Shown: positions 42,556 to 51,105 of the stretch, in pieces
Numbering within the stretch: position 1 is the stretch's first letter
Layout: each line of letters begins with the position of its first letter
From: Burkholderia sp. 4M9327F10
Lineage (GTDB): Bacteria; Pseudomonadota; Gammaproteobacteria; Burkholderiales; Burkholderiaceae
DNA length: 64,000 nt
Assembly: GCF_005503145.1 (NCBI RefSeq)
Contig: NZ_SCNV01000043.1
Location: 1-64,000 of the forward strand
Direction of reading: 5' to 3'
Made by a program: the position numbers and the translations under genes
The notes under the pieces: generated by a model
The model's input: the letters and a program-made list of their open reading frames with translations, nothing else
The model's database searches: none
Told to the model about the DNA's origin: nothing

Positions 42556-43983
42556 ATGACTTCAAAGCCTTCTACACGTTCTGCTCCGCCTTCGCCGCGT
42601 CCGCGCGAATCACGCCTGTCGACGCTGCATCTCTCGCCCGAATCGCTGGGTTTTGCGCTCGACTGCGCGGCTCAGGCGGTGGGTGCGGTACGCCTCGGCT
42701 CGGCGCTCCCCGCGGCGCTGCAGTCGGTCTTCGTATCCGCTCCTGAAGGCAGCGCTGCCGCGGCGCGCGGCGCGGTGCAGGACATTTCGTACCGGACCAT
42801 GCGCCGTCTGGCGATAGCCGACTGGCTGATCGCGAAGCTGGTCAAAAAGGCACCGCCGCCGCACGTCGCCAACCTGCTCGCCTGCGCCCTGGCCCTGCTG
42901 GCAGACGCTGAAGAGGAAGCGGCTTACGCGCCGTTCACCGTGGTCGACCAGGCCGTCAACGCAATCGCCGCGCGCCGCGAGTTCTCGTTTGCGAAGGGCC
43001 TTGTCAACGCCGTGCTGCGCACCTTCCTGCGCGAGCGCGACACGCTGTTGAACGACGCGCAGGCCGACGAGGTTGCACGCTGGAACTATCCCGCCTGGTG
43101 GATCGATGCAGTCCGAAACGCATGGCCCGACCACTGGCAGGACGTGCTCGCAACCGGCAATACGCAAGGACCGCTGACACTGCGCGTGAACGCTCGCCAC
43201 ACGACCGTCGACGCCTATTTGCAGCTCTTGCAAGATCACCATATCGACGCCACCCGCGCCGGTGAAGACGCGGTGCGTCTTGCCACGCCGATGCCGGTCG
43301 ACCGCATCCCGGGCTTTAACGAGGGCGTGGTCTCGGTGCAGGACGCCGGCGCGCAGCTCGCCGCCCAGTTGCTCGGCGCGCGCGACGGCATGCGCGTGCT
43401 GGATGCCTGCGCCGCGCCCGGCGGCAAGACGGGCCATCTGCTCGAGCTGGCCAACCTCGAATTGATCGCGCTCGAAAGCGATGCGACCCGTGCCCGCCGC
43501 ATCGACGAAAACCTGCAGCGCCTTGGCCTCAGCGCCGAAGTGCGCATCGGCGACGCGGGCAATCCTACGAAGTGGCACGACCCGCTCGACCGCCCCTTCG
43601 ACCGCATCCTGGCCGACGTGCCCTGTTCAGCCTCAGGCATCGTCCGACGTCATCCTGACATCCGCTGGCTGCGCCGCGCCTCAGATATTCCGGCGCTCGT
43701 CGCTGAACAGCGGCGCATTCTGACGGCGCTCTGGCCGCTCGTGAAGCCAGGCGGCGAGTTGCTCTACGTTACGTGCTCGATCTTTCCCGATGAGGGTGAA
43801 TTGCAGGCGCAGTGGTTTGGAGACAAGTACCAGGATGCGGTACGATTGGACGCGCCGGGGCAACTGTTGCCCGCAGCGGCCCGCGCGCCTGCCGACGCCC
43901 CGGAGGGTTCCCGTGCCGGACCCGGCACCGGCTCGAACCCAGACCACGACGGATTTTTCTACGCGCGCTTTCAGAAACGGTGA
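42556..43983 (+). CDS. rsmB: 16S rRNA (cytosine-967-C5) methyltransferase
   Basis: A 475-residue RsmB (Sun/Fmu). The N-terminal NusB-like RNA-binding domain (about 30-175) precedes the methyltransferase domain, with the SAM-binding CAAPGGKTGHLLEL (about 285-298), DVPCSASGIVRRHPDIRW holding one catalytic Cys and YVTCSIFPDE with the second. The ATG at 42556 is preferred over a TTG two codons upstream. The stop overlaps the start of the next gene (GTGA), so it heads a coupled run rsmB-DUF4390-ntrY-ntrX. Confidence 0.95.
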   Translation: MTSKPSTRSAPPSPRPRESRLSTLHLSPESLGFALDCAAQAVGAVRLGSALPAALQSVFVSAPEGSAAAARGAVQDISYRTMRRLAIADWLIAKLVKKAPPPHVANLLACALALLADAEEEAAYAPFTVVDQAVNAIAARREFSFAKGLVNAVLRTFLRERDTLLNDAQADEVARWNYPAWWIDAVRNAWPDHWQDVLATGNTQGPLTLRVNARHTTVDAYLQLLQDHHIDATRAGEDAVRLATPMPVDRIPGFNEGVVSVQDAGAQLAAQLLGARDGMRVLDACAAPGGKTGHLLELANLELIALESDATRARRIDENLQRLGLSAEVRIGDAGNPTKWHDPLDRPFDRILADVPCSASGIVRRHPDIRWLRRASDIPALVAEQRRILTALWPLVKPGGELLYVTCSIFPDEGELQAQWFGDKYQDAVRLDAPGQLLPAAARAPADAPEGSRAGPGTGSNPDHDGFFYARFQKR

Positions 43984-44570
43984 CCACCAAACGCTTCTTC
44001 CCGCTTCGGCTCGCGGCCGTGCTCTGGATTGTGCTGGCCATTTGGCTCAGCACACCGGACCTCGCCCATGCCGACTCGATTGCGGTGCAGCGCGCGTCGC
44101 TGCAGTCGGATGGCGGCGGCTGGAGTCTCGACGCGCGCTTTGACTTCGAGCTGAACAGCAACCTTGAGGACGCTGTCAACAAAGGCATCCCGCTCTACTT
44201 CACCACCGATTTCGAACTCAGTCGCCCACGCTGGTACTGGTTCGACGAGCAGCCGGTGAGTGTGTCGCAGAGCATTCGCCTGTCGTTTCAGCCGCTCACG
44301 CGCGAGTACCGGGTGTCGACGGGCGGCTTGCAGCTCGGCTTCAGCACGCTGAAAGACGCGCTCGCGGTGATCCAGCATGTCACCTCATGGCATGTGATCG
44401 ATCGCAGCCAGGTGCAGAACGGCGAGACCTATACCGCCTCCGTGCGCATGCAGCTCGACATCGCACTGATGCCCAAGCCATTCCAGATCGACGCTGTGAA
44501 CAACCGCGACTGGAATCTCTCTTCCGACTGGAAGCGTTTTACTTTCACGGTGACCGAACGTGCTAAATAA
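43980..44570 (+). CDS. DUF4390 protein, exported
   Basis: A 196-residue protein starting with GTG at 43980, which overlaps the rsmB stop. An N-terminal signal sequence (RLAAVLWIVLAIWLSTP, cleavage near AHA at about 35) sends it to the periplasm. The rest matches DUF4390: RPRWYWFDEQPVSVSQSIRL, then YRVSTGGLQLGF. Family members almost always lie directly before an NtrY-like sensor kinase, as here, so it may modulate that kinase from the periplasm; this is inference from context. Confidence 0.85.
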   Translation: MTTKRFFPLRLAAVLWIVLAIWLSTPDLAHADSIAVQRASLQSDGGGWSLDARFDFELNSNLEDAVNKGIPLYFTTDFELSRPRWYWFDEQPVSVSQSIRLSFQPLTREYRVSTGGLQLGFSTLKDALAVIQHVTSWHVIDRSQVQNGETYTASVRMQLDIALMPKPFQIDAVNNRDWNLSSDWKRFTFTVTERAK

Positions 44571-46977
44571 AGTACGCGGCACCACCAGCGTCAGCAGCAT
44601 CGTCGTGCGCGTGCTGGTGTCGACGGTGGCGGTCACGGCCGTCCTGCTACTGGTGTTGCTCGCCGCGGCGAGTGCGAACACCGAGTTCTTCGACCGTTAC
44701 TATCAATGGCTGTACGCAGCCAACGTTGCAGTCGCGCTGATCTTCCTGATGGTCGTGACGGCGCTCGTCCTGATCATCATCTACCGCTTGCGCAAGGGCA
44801 AATTCGGCACGCGCCTGCTCGCCAAGCTCGCGTTCTTCATGGCGCTGGTCGGCGTGGTGCCGGGCGGCATCATCTACATCGTGTCGTATCAGTTCGTCTC
44901 GCGCAGTATCGAATCGTGGTTCGACGTGAATGTCGAAACCGCGCTGACCTCGGGGCTGAACCTCGGGCGCGGCATGCTCGACGCATCGTTGTCGGACCTG
45001 CAGACCAAGGGCCGGCTGATGGCCGAGCAGCTCGCCAGCGCCGACGCTGCGGGCACGACGCTCACGCTGCTGCGGCTGCGCGATCAGTTCGGCGTGCAGG
45101 ATGCGACGATCGTCGAGCCGGTGCGCAGCATGTCGGGCGCAGCGCCGGAGATGCACGTGGTGGCGCAGGCCTCGGGCAACTACGTGACGCTCGTGCCGAA
45201 CGACTTGCCGACCGCGATGATGATCGATCAGGCGCGTGGCCACGGCTTCGCCGCCATCGAAGGTGAAGTGGATGGCGATCCGCACGCCAACGGCGGCAAG
45301 GGCGTGCTGCGGCTGCGTGTCGTGCAGCGCATTCCGGATTCGAACGCGGCGTTGTTGCAGCCGACCGAGCGCTTCCTGCAACTGACGCAGCCGGTCTCGC
45401 CCACACTCGCGCGCAATGCCGACGCCGTGCAGCGCGCGTATCGCGAGTACCAGGAGAAGGCGCTCGGCCGTACCGGTCTGCGCAAGATGTATATCGGCAC
45501 GCTGACGCTGGCGCTGTTTCTCGCCACCTTCATTGCGATGATGCTCGCGCTCGCGCTCGGCAATCAGCTTGCCCGGCCGCTGTTCCTGCTTGCCCAGGGC
45601 ACGAAGGAAGTGACCGAGGGCGACTACACGCCGAAGCGCGAAATCAAGTCGCGCGACGAACTCGGCTTCCTGACACAGTCGTTCAATGCGATGACACGCC
45701 AGCTCTCCGAGGCGCGCGCAGCAGTCGAAAACAACCGCATCGCGCTGGAGCATTCGAAGGCCTATCTGGAGAGCATCCTCGCCAACCTGACCGCGGGCGT
45801 GTTTGTATTTGACCGGCAGTTCCGGCTGACCACCGCGAACCGCGGAGCGGAACGCATTTTCCGCCAGCAGTTCCAGTCGGCGCTCGGTTCCGCGCTCGAC
45901 CGCATTAGCGTGCTGAGCGATTTTGGCGCGATGGTCCGCAAGGCCTTCGCCGATCGCGAGGCGGCGAGCGGCGACGGCCATGACGACGGCGGTCACTGGC
46001 AGCAGCAGTTCTCGGTTCAGGTGCCGGGTGAAACCGAACCGCTGACGCTGCTGGTGCGCGGTGCACGGCTCGTCTCCGCCACGGACCGCGATGCAGAAGA
46101 CATGCAGACTTCCGGCTACGTGGTGGTGTTCGACGACATCTCGGACGTGATCTCGGCGCAGCGCTCGATTGCCTGGGGCGAAGTGGCGCGGCGTCTTGCG
46201 CACGAGATCAAGAATCCGCTCACGCCGATCCAGTTGTCGGCCGAGCGTTTGCAGATGAAACTGGCTGACAAGCTCGCGCCGTCCGACGCCGACGTGCTCA
46301 AGCGCGGCGCGACCACCATCGTCAATCAGGTGGCGGCGATGAAGCAGATGGTAGACAGCTTCCGCGACTACGCGCGCACGCCGCCGGCGGTGCTCGCCAA
46401 CCTGCAGTTGAATGAGCTGGTGAGCGAAGTGCTCACGCTGTACGGTATCGAAGAAGGCAAGAGCGCGATCCACGTCGAGCTCGCTGCGTTGCCGGTGATT
46501 CGCGGCGACGCGACCCAATTGCGCCAGGTGATCCACAACCTGTTGCAGAATGCGCAGGATGCGGTGGCCGAGGCCGGGCATCCACGTGTGCTGCTCGAAA
46601 CGAGGACAGTAGAATATGGCGATCCCGACGCGGAAGGCAAAGCGCGCGTCGCGGTGCGTCTGACCGTATCGGACAACGGACCGGGCTTCCCCGCACGCAT
46701 TCTGACGCGTGCATTCGAACCTTACGTGACGACCAAGGCCAAAGGGACAGGGCTCGGCCTCGCGATGGTCAAGAAGATCGTCGACGAACACGGCGCGCGT
46801 ATCGACATTCGCAACCGTCTGAAGGCGGGCGATGTGATCGAGGGTGCGCAGATTTCGATCCTCTTTCTTCAATTAGCAGACGATGATGTTGCGGCACCCG
46901 GAGCAGGGCCGCAGGCGGCGCATGGCAAGGCGTCGCAGGGAACGACAAAAGCAACAGTGCAGACAAGGGCAGCGTAA
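44560..46977 (+). CDS. NtrY-like sensor histidine kinase
   Basis: An 805-residue membrane histidine kinase. It has three N-terminal membrane helices (about 15-40, 50-75, 85-110), a periplasmic sensor, a fourth helix near 315, then HAMP (LARPLFLLAQGTKEVTEGDY), PAS, and the kinase core. H-box Hisin VARRLAHEIKNPLTPIQLSAERLQ, N-box HNLLQNAQDAV, and glycine boxes DNGPGFP and GTGLGLAMVKK are intact. Starts with GTG at 44560, 11 bases inside the DUF4390 gene. Its partner is the response regulator that follows immediately. The signal is unknown; the family is linked to nitrogen and redox control. Confidence 0.92.
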   Translation: MLNKVRGTTSVSSIVVRVLVSTVAVTAVLLLVLLAAASANTEFFDRYYQWLYAANVAVALIFLMVVTALVLIIIYRLRKGKFGTRLLAKLAFFMALVGVVPGGIIYIVSYQFVSRSIESWFDVNVETALTSGLNLGRGMLDASLSDLQTKGRLMAEQLASADAAGTTLTLLRLRDQFGVQDATIVEPVRSMSGAAPEMHVVAQASGNYVTLVPNDLPTAMMIDQARGHGFAAIEGEVDGDPHANGGKGVLRLRVVQRIPDSNAALLQPTERFLQLTQPVSPTLARNADAVQRAYREYQEKALGRTGLRKMYIGTLTLALFLATFIAMMLALALGNQLARPLFLLAQGTKEVTEGDYTPKREIKSRDELGFLTQSFNAMTRQLSEARAAVENNRIALEHSKAYLESILANLTAGVFVFDRQFRLTTANRGAERIFRQQFQSALGSALDRISVLSDFGAMVRKAFADREAASGDGHDDGGHWQQQFSVQVPGETEPLTLLVRGARLVSATDRDAEDMQTSGYVVVFDDISDVISAQRSIAWGEVARRLAHEIKNPLTPIQLSAERLQMKLADKLAPSDADVLKRGATTIVNQVAAMKQMVDSFRDYARTPPAVLANLQLNELVSEVLTLYGIEEGKSAIHVELAALPVIRGDATQLRQVIHNLLQNAQDAVAEAGHPRVLLETRTVEYGDPDAEGKARVAVRLTVSDNGPGFPARILTRAFEPYVTTKAKGTGLGLAMVKKIVDEHGARIDIRNRLKAGDVIEGAQISILFLQLADDDVAAPGAGPQAAHGKASQGTTKATVQTRAA

Positions 46978-47667
46978 ATGGCAACCATCCTGGTGGTAGA
47001 CGATGAAATGGGCATCCGGGAATTGCTCTCGGAGATCCTGAGCGACGAAGGGCATGTCGTGGAGGCGGCGGAAAACGCGCAGGAAGCGCGCGAGTTCCGG
47101 CTGCGTCAGGCGCCCGACCTGGTGCTGCTCGACATCTGGATGCCCGACACCGATGGCGTCACGTTGCTCAAGGAGTGGGCCGCGCAGGGGCAATTGACGA
47201 TGCCGGTGATCATGATGTCGGGTCACGCGACCATCGACACGGCAGTCGAGGCCACCAAGATCGGTGCGCTCAACTTTCTCGAGAAGCCGATTGCGTTGCA
47301 GAAGCTGCTGAAGGCGGTCGAGCAGGGACTCGCACGCGGCAATCCGGCACCTGCGGCGCCCGGCGCGGCGGCGAAGCCGGCGCTGCCGGCGAGCTCGTCA
47401 GCGGTGGCTTCGGCGGCTTCGTTGCCGATGCTTTCTAGCGACGGCATCGGCAGTGGCACGCTGGCCGCGCAGACCGCCTCGATTTCATTCGACATCCCGT
47501 TGCGCGATGCGCGCGATGCTTTCGAGCGCGCGTACTTCGAGTATCACCTCGCACGCGAAAACGGCAGCATGACGCGGGTCGCCGAAAAGACGGGGCTCGA
47601 ACGCACTCACCTGTATCGCAAGCTCAAGCAGCTCGGCGTCGACCTCGGCAAGAACAAAGGGGAGTAA
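46978..47667 (+). CDS. Response regulator, NtrX-like without AAA+ domain
   Basis: A 229-residue regulator: receiver domain 1-120 with phospho-acceptor Asp in LVLLDIWMPDTDG (about 50-62) and conserved Lys in NFLEKPI, an Ala/Ser-rich linker of about 60 residues, and a Fis-type helix-turn-helix at the C terminus (VAEKTGLERTHLYRKLKQLG). Classical NtrX has a sigma54-activating AAA+ domain of about 230 residues between them; here the whole domain is absent, so it cannot remodel sigma54 polymerase and probably acts as a plain activator or repressor. It starts immediately after the kinase stop. Confidence 0.93.
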   Translation: MATILVVDDEMGIRELLSEILSDEGHVVEAAENAQEAREFRLRQAPDLVLLDIWMPDTDGVTLLKEWAAQGQLTMPVIMMSGHATIDTAVEATKIGALNFLEKPIALQKLLKAVEQGLARGNPAPAAPGAAAKPALPASSSAVASAASLPMLSSDGIGSGTLAAQTASISFDIPLRDARDAFERAYFEYHLARENGSMTRVAEKTGLERTHLYRKLKQLGVDLGKNKGE

Positions 47668-47719
47668 GGCGGCACACCAAGGGCCGCTTAGCCGCCTGGC
47701 AAAATTTTCAAGAAGGGAC

Positions 47720-47748
47720 TTGAGCAGTCGGAAACCCTTTGTTATACT
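47720..47748 (+). promoter_or_regulatory. Promoter of tRNA-Phe
   Basis: TTGAGC (47720-47725), 17-base spacer and TATACT (47743-47748), 14 bases upstream of the tRNA 5' end. Confidence 0.8.
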
Positions 47749-47762
47749 CTCGCTTCTTCGTT

Positions 47763-47838
47763 GGCCCGGTAGCTCAGTTGGTAGAGCAGCGGATTGAAAA
47801 TCCGCGTGTCGATGGTTCGATTCCGTCCCAGGCCACCA
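47763..47838 (+). tRNA. tRNA-Phe(GAA)
   Basis: A 76-base tRNA with encoded CCA. Anticodon loop TTGAAAA gives GAA for Phe; D-arm TAGCTCAGTTGGTAGAGC and T-arm GGTTCGATTCC are standard. In the acceptor stem, GGCCCGG against CCAGGCC leaves one C-A mismatch at the fifth pair. Confidence 0.93.
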
Positions 47839-47844
47839 GAATTT

Positions 47845-47878
47845 AGCCCTAGGAAATCGCAAGATTCCTAGGGCTTTT
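47845..47878 (+). terminator. Terminator of tRNA-Phe
   Basis: An 11-bp perfect stem AGCCCTAGGAA/TTCCTAGGGCT with a 9-base loop and a TTTT run, seven bases after the tRNA. Confidence 0.93.
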
Positions 47879-47991
47879 CCTTTTCTGATTGGTATCTGAC
47901 TGGCACCCAGCGCGCCTCATTGTGCGGTGCTCCGGTCATGGCGTGTGCTCGGCGGCCTCGTGCGGCGCGTGATAAAATCGCGCCAGTTCAA

Positions 47992-48029
47992 GGACTTGCT
48001 GCGTTCGCCTGACAAGTCCTTTTTGTTTT
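47992..48029 (+). terminator. Terminator-like hairpin ahead of queC (possible attenuator)
   Basis: A 9-bp stem (AAGGACTTG/CAAGTCCTT) with a 13-base loop, followed by TTTTTGTTTTTC. It lies about 210 bases before the queC start, after a TAAAAT-like -10 element at about 47971. No gene ends here, so it could attenuate a queC leader transcript or end a short RNA. No preQ1-riboswitch consensus is visible in the leader. Confidence 0.55.
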
Positions 48030-48245
48030 TCAGGGGGGGCTTGCGGCCCGGCTTTTCAGCCACGCTGCACCGCGCACGGACCCCTGCGCCCGACGATCAG
48101 CGGTATAAGCGCCAGCGACTCTGGAGAAGGATGGCGCGGCCTATACTGCATGAGCCGGTAACACGCCGGCACGCGTCGCGCCGCGTTGCTGCATGGCGCA
48201 CACCGCGCAGCGCGACGTGGCACTCATCATTCACGGAGTTTCACG

Positions 48246-48980
48246 GTGATCCGCAAAGACGCTAAAAGTAGCGCTCTGGTGCTGTTTTCCGGCGGTCAGG
48301 ACTCGGCTACGTGCCTCGCCTGGGCGCTCGAACGATATGAAACGGTCGAGACACTCGGTTTCGACTATGGTCAGCGGCACCGGGTCGAGCTGGAGTGCCG
48401 CGAAGGCTTCCGCGATGCGATTGCCCGGGCCTTTCCGGCATGGGCCGGACGCCTCGGCGACGACCATATGATCGACCTGTCGGTGCTCGGTTCGATCAGC
48501 GATACCGCGATGACGCGCGAAATCCAGATCGAGGCTGCGGCCAACGGTCTGCCGAATACGTTTGTGCCGGGCCGCAACCTGATGTTCATGACGATCGCTG
48601 CGGCGATTGCTTACCGGCGGGGCTTGCAGGTGCTGGTGGGCGGCATGTGCGAGACGGACTTTTCGGGCTACCCCGATTGCCGCGACGACACGATGAAGGC
48701 GTTGCAGGTGGCGCTCAATCTCGGCATGGATCAGCGCTTCCTGCTGGAAACGCCGCTGATGTGGCTCGACAAGGCGGATACGTGGCGCCTGGCGCACGAG
48801 TTGGGCGGCGACGAACTGGTCGAGCTGGTTCGCGTCGAAACGCATACGTGCTACGTCGGCGAGCGCGCCGAGCTGCATGCGTGGGGCTTCGGCTGCGGCG
48901 AATGCCCGGCGTGCCGTCTGCGCAAGCGCGGCTATGAAGCCTATCTGGCCGGCGAGAAAGTAACAGAAGCACCCGTTTGA
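48246..48980 (+). CDS. queC: 7-cyano-7-deazaguanine synthase QueC
   Basis: A 244-residue QueC, which converts 7-carboxy-7-deazaguanine to preQ0 with ATP and ammonia. The PP-loop SGGQDSATCLAWAL (about 15-28) and the zinc site CGECPACRLRKRGY (about 219-232) are intact. GTG at 48246 with GGAG eight bases before is the likely start; a longer reading to 48186 adds a basic tail without support. First of three linked genes for queuosine precursor synthesis. Confidence 0.95.
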   Translation: MIRKDAKSSALVLFSGGQDSATCLAWALERYETVETLGFDYGQRHRVELECREGFRDAIARAFPAWAGRLGDDHMIDLSVLGSISDTAMTREIQIEAAANGLPNTFVPGRNLMFMTIAAAIAYRRGLQVLVGGMCETDFSGYPDCRDDTMKALQVALNLGMDQRFLLETPLMWLDKADTWRLAHELGGDELVELVRVETHTCYVGERAELHAWGFGCGECPACRLRKRGYEAYLAGEKVTEAPV

Positions 48981-49084
48981 TCCGTGCGCCCTTTTATCCC
49001 GCTGCGGCCCGTTGTGGCCGATCGCGGAGCAAGGGGCGGCGGCAACCTTAATCAGGCGCCCTCTGGCGCCAGGCAGAAAGCAGC

Positions 49085-49717
49085 ATGACGTACGCGGTCA
49101 AGGAAATCTTCTACACATTGCAGGGCGAGGGCGCGAATGCCGGACGCCCGGCGGTGTTTTGCCGGTTCGCCGGCTGCAATCTGTGGTCGGGCCGCGAGGA
49201 AGACCGCGCGGAGGCCGTGTGCCGCTTCTGCGATACGGACTTTGTCGGCACGGACGGCGAGAACGGCGGCAAGTACCGCACGGCCGAAGAGCTGGTCGCG
49301 ATGATCGCTTCGCAGTGGCCCGAAGGTGAGGGCGAGCGCTTTGTCGTCTGTACCGGCGGCGAGCCGATGCTGCAGATGGATCAGCCGTTCGTCGATGCGC
49401 TGCATGCGGCCGGCTTTGAGATCGCCATCGAGACCAACGGCTCGCTGCCGGTGCTCGAGACGATCGACTGGATCTGCGTGAGCCCGAAGGCCGACGCGCC
49501 CTTGGTCGTCACCAAGGGCAACGAACTGAAAGTCGTGATTCCGCAGGACAACCAGCGGCTCGCCGAATACGCAGCGCTCGACTTTCAGTATTTTCTTGTC
49601 CAGCCAATGGACGGCCCGTCGCGCGACATCAATACGAAACTCGCGATCGACTGGTGCAAACGCCACCCGCAATGGCGCCTGTCGATGCAGACCCACAAGT
49701 ATCTGAACATTCCCTGA
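49085..49717 (+). CDS. queE: 7-carboxy-7-deazaguanine synthase QueE
   Basis: A 210-residue radical-SAM enzyme making 7-carboxy-7-deazaguanine from 6-carboxytetrahydropterin. The cluster-binding cysteines follow the C-x14-C-x2-C spacing: CNLWSGREEDRAEAVCRFC (about 31-49), instead of the usual C-x3-C-x2-C. This variant is known from the structurally studied Burkholderia multivorans QueE, which this protein closely resembles. TGGEP and ETNGS are the SAM-binding motifs. Confidence 0.95.
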   Translation: MTYAVKEIFYTLQGEGANAGRPAVFCRFAGCNLWSGREEDRAEAVCRFCDTDFVGTDGENGGKYRTAEELVAMIASQWPEGEGERFVVCTGGEPMLQMDQPFVDALHAAGFEIAIETNGSLPVLETIDWICVSPKADAPLVVTKGNELKVVIPQDNQRLAEYAALDFQYFLVQPMDGPSRDINTKLAIDWCKRHPQWRLSMQTHKYLNIP

Positions 49718-49723
49718 TTTGCC

Positions 49724-50170
49724 GTGCTGACGATTACCCGAAAACTCGAATTCGACGCGGGCCACCGCATTCCCGATCACCGTAGCCAGTGCAGGAATCT
49801 GCACGGGCATCGCTATGTGCTCGAAATCACGCTGCAAGGCGATCTGGTCGAAACGGAAGGCGCGCCGGATCGCGGCATGGTGATGGACTTTGCGGACGTG
49901 AAGTCACTCGCCGTCGAACACCTCATCGACAAATGGGATCACGCGTTTCTCGTCTATGAAGGCGACACGCAGGTGCGCGGCTTTCTGGACTCGATGCCCG
50001 GTCACAAGACGGTGGTGCTCGATCGCATTCCTACCGTGGAAAATCTCGCGGCTGTCGCGTTCGACCTGCTGGCGAACGTCTACGACGCTCACTACGGTGT
50101 GAATCTGCGTCTGCACAAGGTGCGTCTCTACGAGACGCCTAACTGCTGGGCTGACGTGGTTCGGGACTAA
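49724..50170 (+). CDS. queD: 6-carboxy-tetrahydropterin synthase QueD
   Basis: A 148-residue QueD/6-pyruvoyl-tetrahydropterin-synthase-like enzyme that makes 6-carboxytetrahydropterin from dihydroneopterin triphosphate. Zinc-binding histidines lie in DAGHRIPDH and NLHGHRYVLE (about 10-30), and the catalytic Asp/His pair in the KWDHAFLV region. It starts with GTG at 49724, six bases after the queE stop, completing queC-queE-queD. Confidence 0.95.
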   Translation: MLTITRKLEFDAGHRIPDHRSQCRNLHGHRYVLEITLQGDLVETEGAPDRGMVMDFADVKSLAVEHLIDKWDHAFLVYEGDTQVRGFLDSMPGHKTVVLDRIPTVENLAAVAFDLLANVYDAHYGVNLRLHKVRLYETPNCWADVVRD

Positions 50171-50224
50171 GCGTCGCCGTTATTGTCACGGTATGATCGT
50201 TTCGATAACCACTCGGAGCGAGAC

Positions 50225-50326
50225 ATGCCGGTCATCACACAGCGAAGCGGGCGCGAGGTGCGCCGCGCGAGCCTTCTCTCCCGTGTTTCAGGCGGCCTTG
50301 TGCGCCGCCGCGGAGCATGGCGATGA
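50225..50326 (+). CDS. 33-codon leader ORF coupled to the aldolase gene
   Basis: A short ORF MPVITQRSGREVRR... of 33 codons, strongly basic (10 Arg). GGAG lies 7 bases before its ATG, and its TGA (50324-50326) overlaps the ATG of the following aldolase gene in an ATGA arrangement. The product matches nothing I know. It could be a translated leader that opens the aldolase ribosome site, or a small protein. Confidence 0.45.
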   Translation: MPVITQRSGREVRRASLLSRVSGGLVRRRGAWR

Positions 50327-51105
50327 GCACCTTTACGAATCCTCTCAAACAACGTCTTGCTGAAGCTGAGCCGCTCTTCGGGTTGTGGCTGTCGCTCGGC
50401 AGCGAAAGCGCCGCCGAGGCGCTGGCGCACGCCGGTTTCGACTGGTTGCTGATCGACATGGAGCACGCGCCGAACGACAGCGGCGACGTCACCGGCCAGT
50501 TGCGCGCGATTGCTGCGGCGCACCTGCCGAGTGAACCGGTGGTGCGTGTGCCGGCGAGCGAAGGCTGGCTCGTCAAGCGCGTACTCGACGCGGGTGCTCG
50601 CACGCTGATGTTTCCGAATATCGAGTCCGCCGCGGAAGCGCTTGAGGCCGTGCGCCTGACCCAGTATCCGACCGCCGAGGCGCTCGACGGCCGGCGTGGC
50701 GTGGCAGGGGCGGTTCGTGCCGCTTCGTATGGCATGCGGCGTGACTATGTGCAGGGCGCCAATGCGCAGATCGCCACTATCGTGCAGATCGAATCCGCGC
50801 AGGCCGTGCAGGAAGTCGAGAAGATCGCGGCGGTGCCGGGCGTGGACTGCCTGTTCATCGGGCCCGCCGATCTCGCGGCGAGCCTGGGTCATCTTGGCGA
50901 CTCGAAGCACCCGGACGTGCAGGCCGCAATGGCCCACGTGGTGGCGGCAGCCGACAAGGCCGGTATTGCGACCGGCATTTTTGCCATGGATTCGGCCGGT
51001 GCGCGTCAGTATCGCGACGCCGGTTTTCGTTTTATCGCGCTCGCAGCCGATGTCATGTGGCTGTTGCGCGCGACGCGTCAAGCGCTGCAGGAGGTGCGGT
51101 CATGA
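50323..51105 (+). CDS. HpcH/HpaI-family aldolase
   Basis: A 260-residue class II pyruvate-dependent aldolase, of the 4-hydroxy-2-oxoheptanedioate / 2-dehydro-3-deoxyglucarate type. WLLIDMEHAPND (about 41-52) and CLFIGPADLAASLG (about 173-186) carry the metal ligands and active-site residues; VRVP near 79 is conserved. It cleaves or forms a hydroxy-oxo acid into pyruvate plus aldehyde. The ATG at 50323 has the GGAG site seven bases upstream. It is coupled to the upstream 33-codon ORF and to the downstream Sel1 gene (both ATGA). Confidence 0.9.
   Translation: MSTFTNPLKQRLAEAEPLFGLWLSLGSESAAEALAHAGFDWLLIDMEHAPNDSGDVTGQLRAIAAAHLPSEPVVRVPASEGWLVKRVLDAGARTLMFPNIESAAEALEAVRLTQYPTAEALDGRRGVAGAVRAASYGMRRDYVQGANAQIATIVQIESAQAVQEVEKIAAVPGVDCLFIGPADLAASLGHLGDSKHPDVQAAMAHVVAAADKAGIATGIFAMDSAGARQYRDAGFRFIALAADVMWLLRATRQALQEVRS

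Noticed and set aside
44647..46872. 741-codon minus-strand ORF
   Set aside because: Antisense to the NtrY-like kinase, whose motifs are all intact.
47838..48245. preQ1 riboswitch upstream of queC
   Set aside because: None of the known preQ1 consensus elements is visible in the leader, although a terminator-like hairpin is present.
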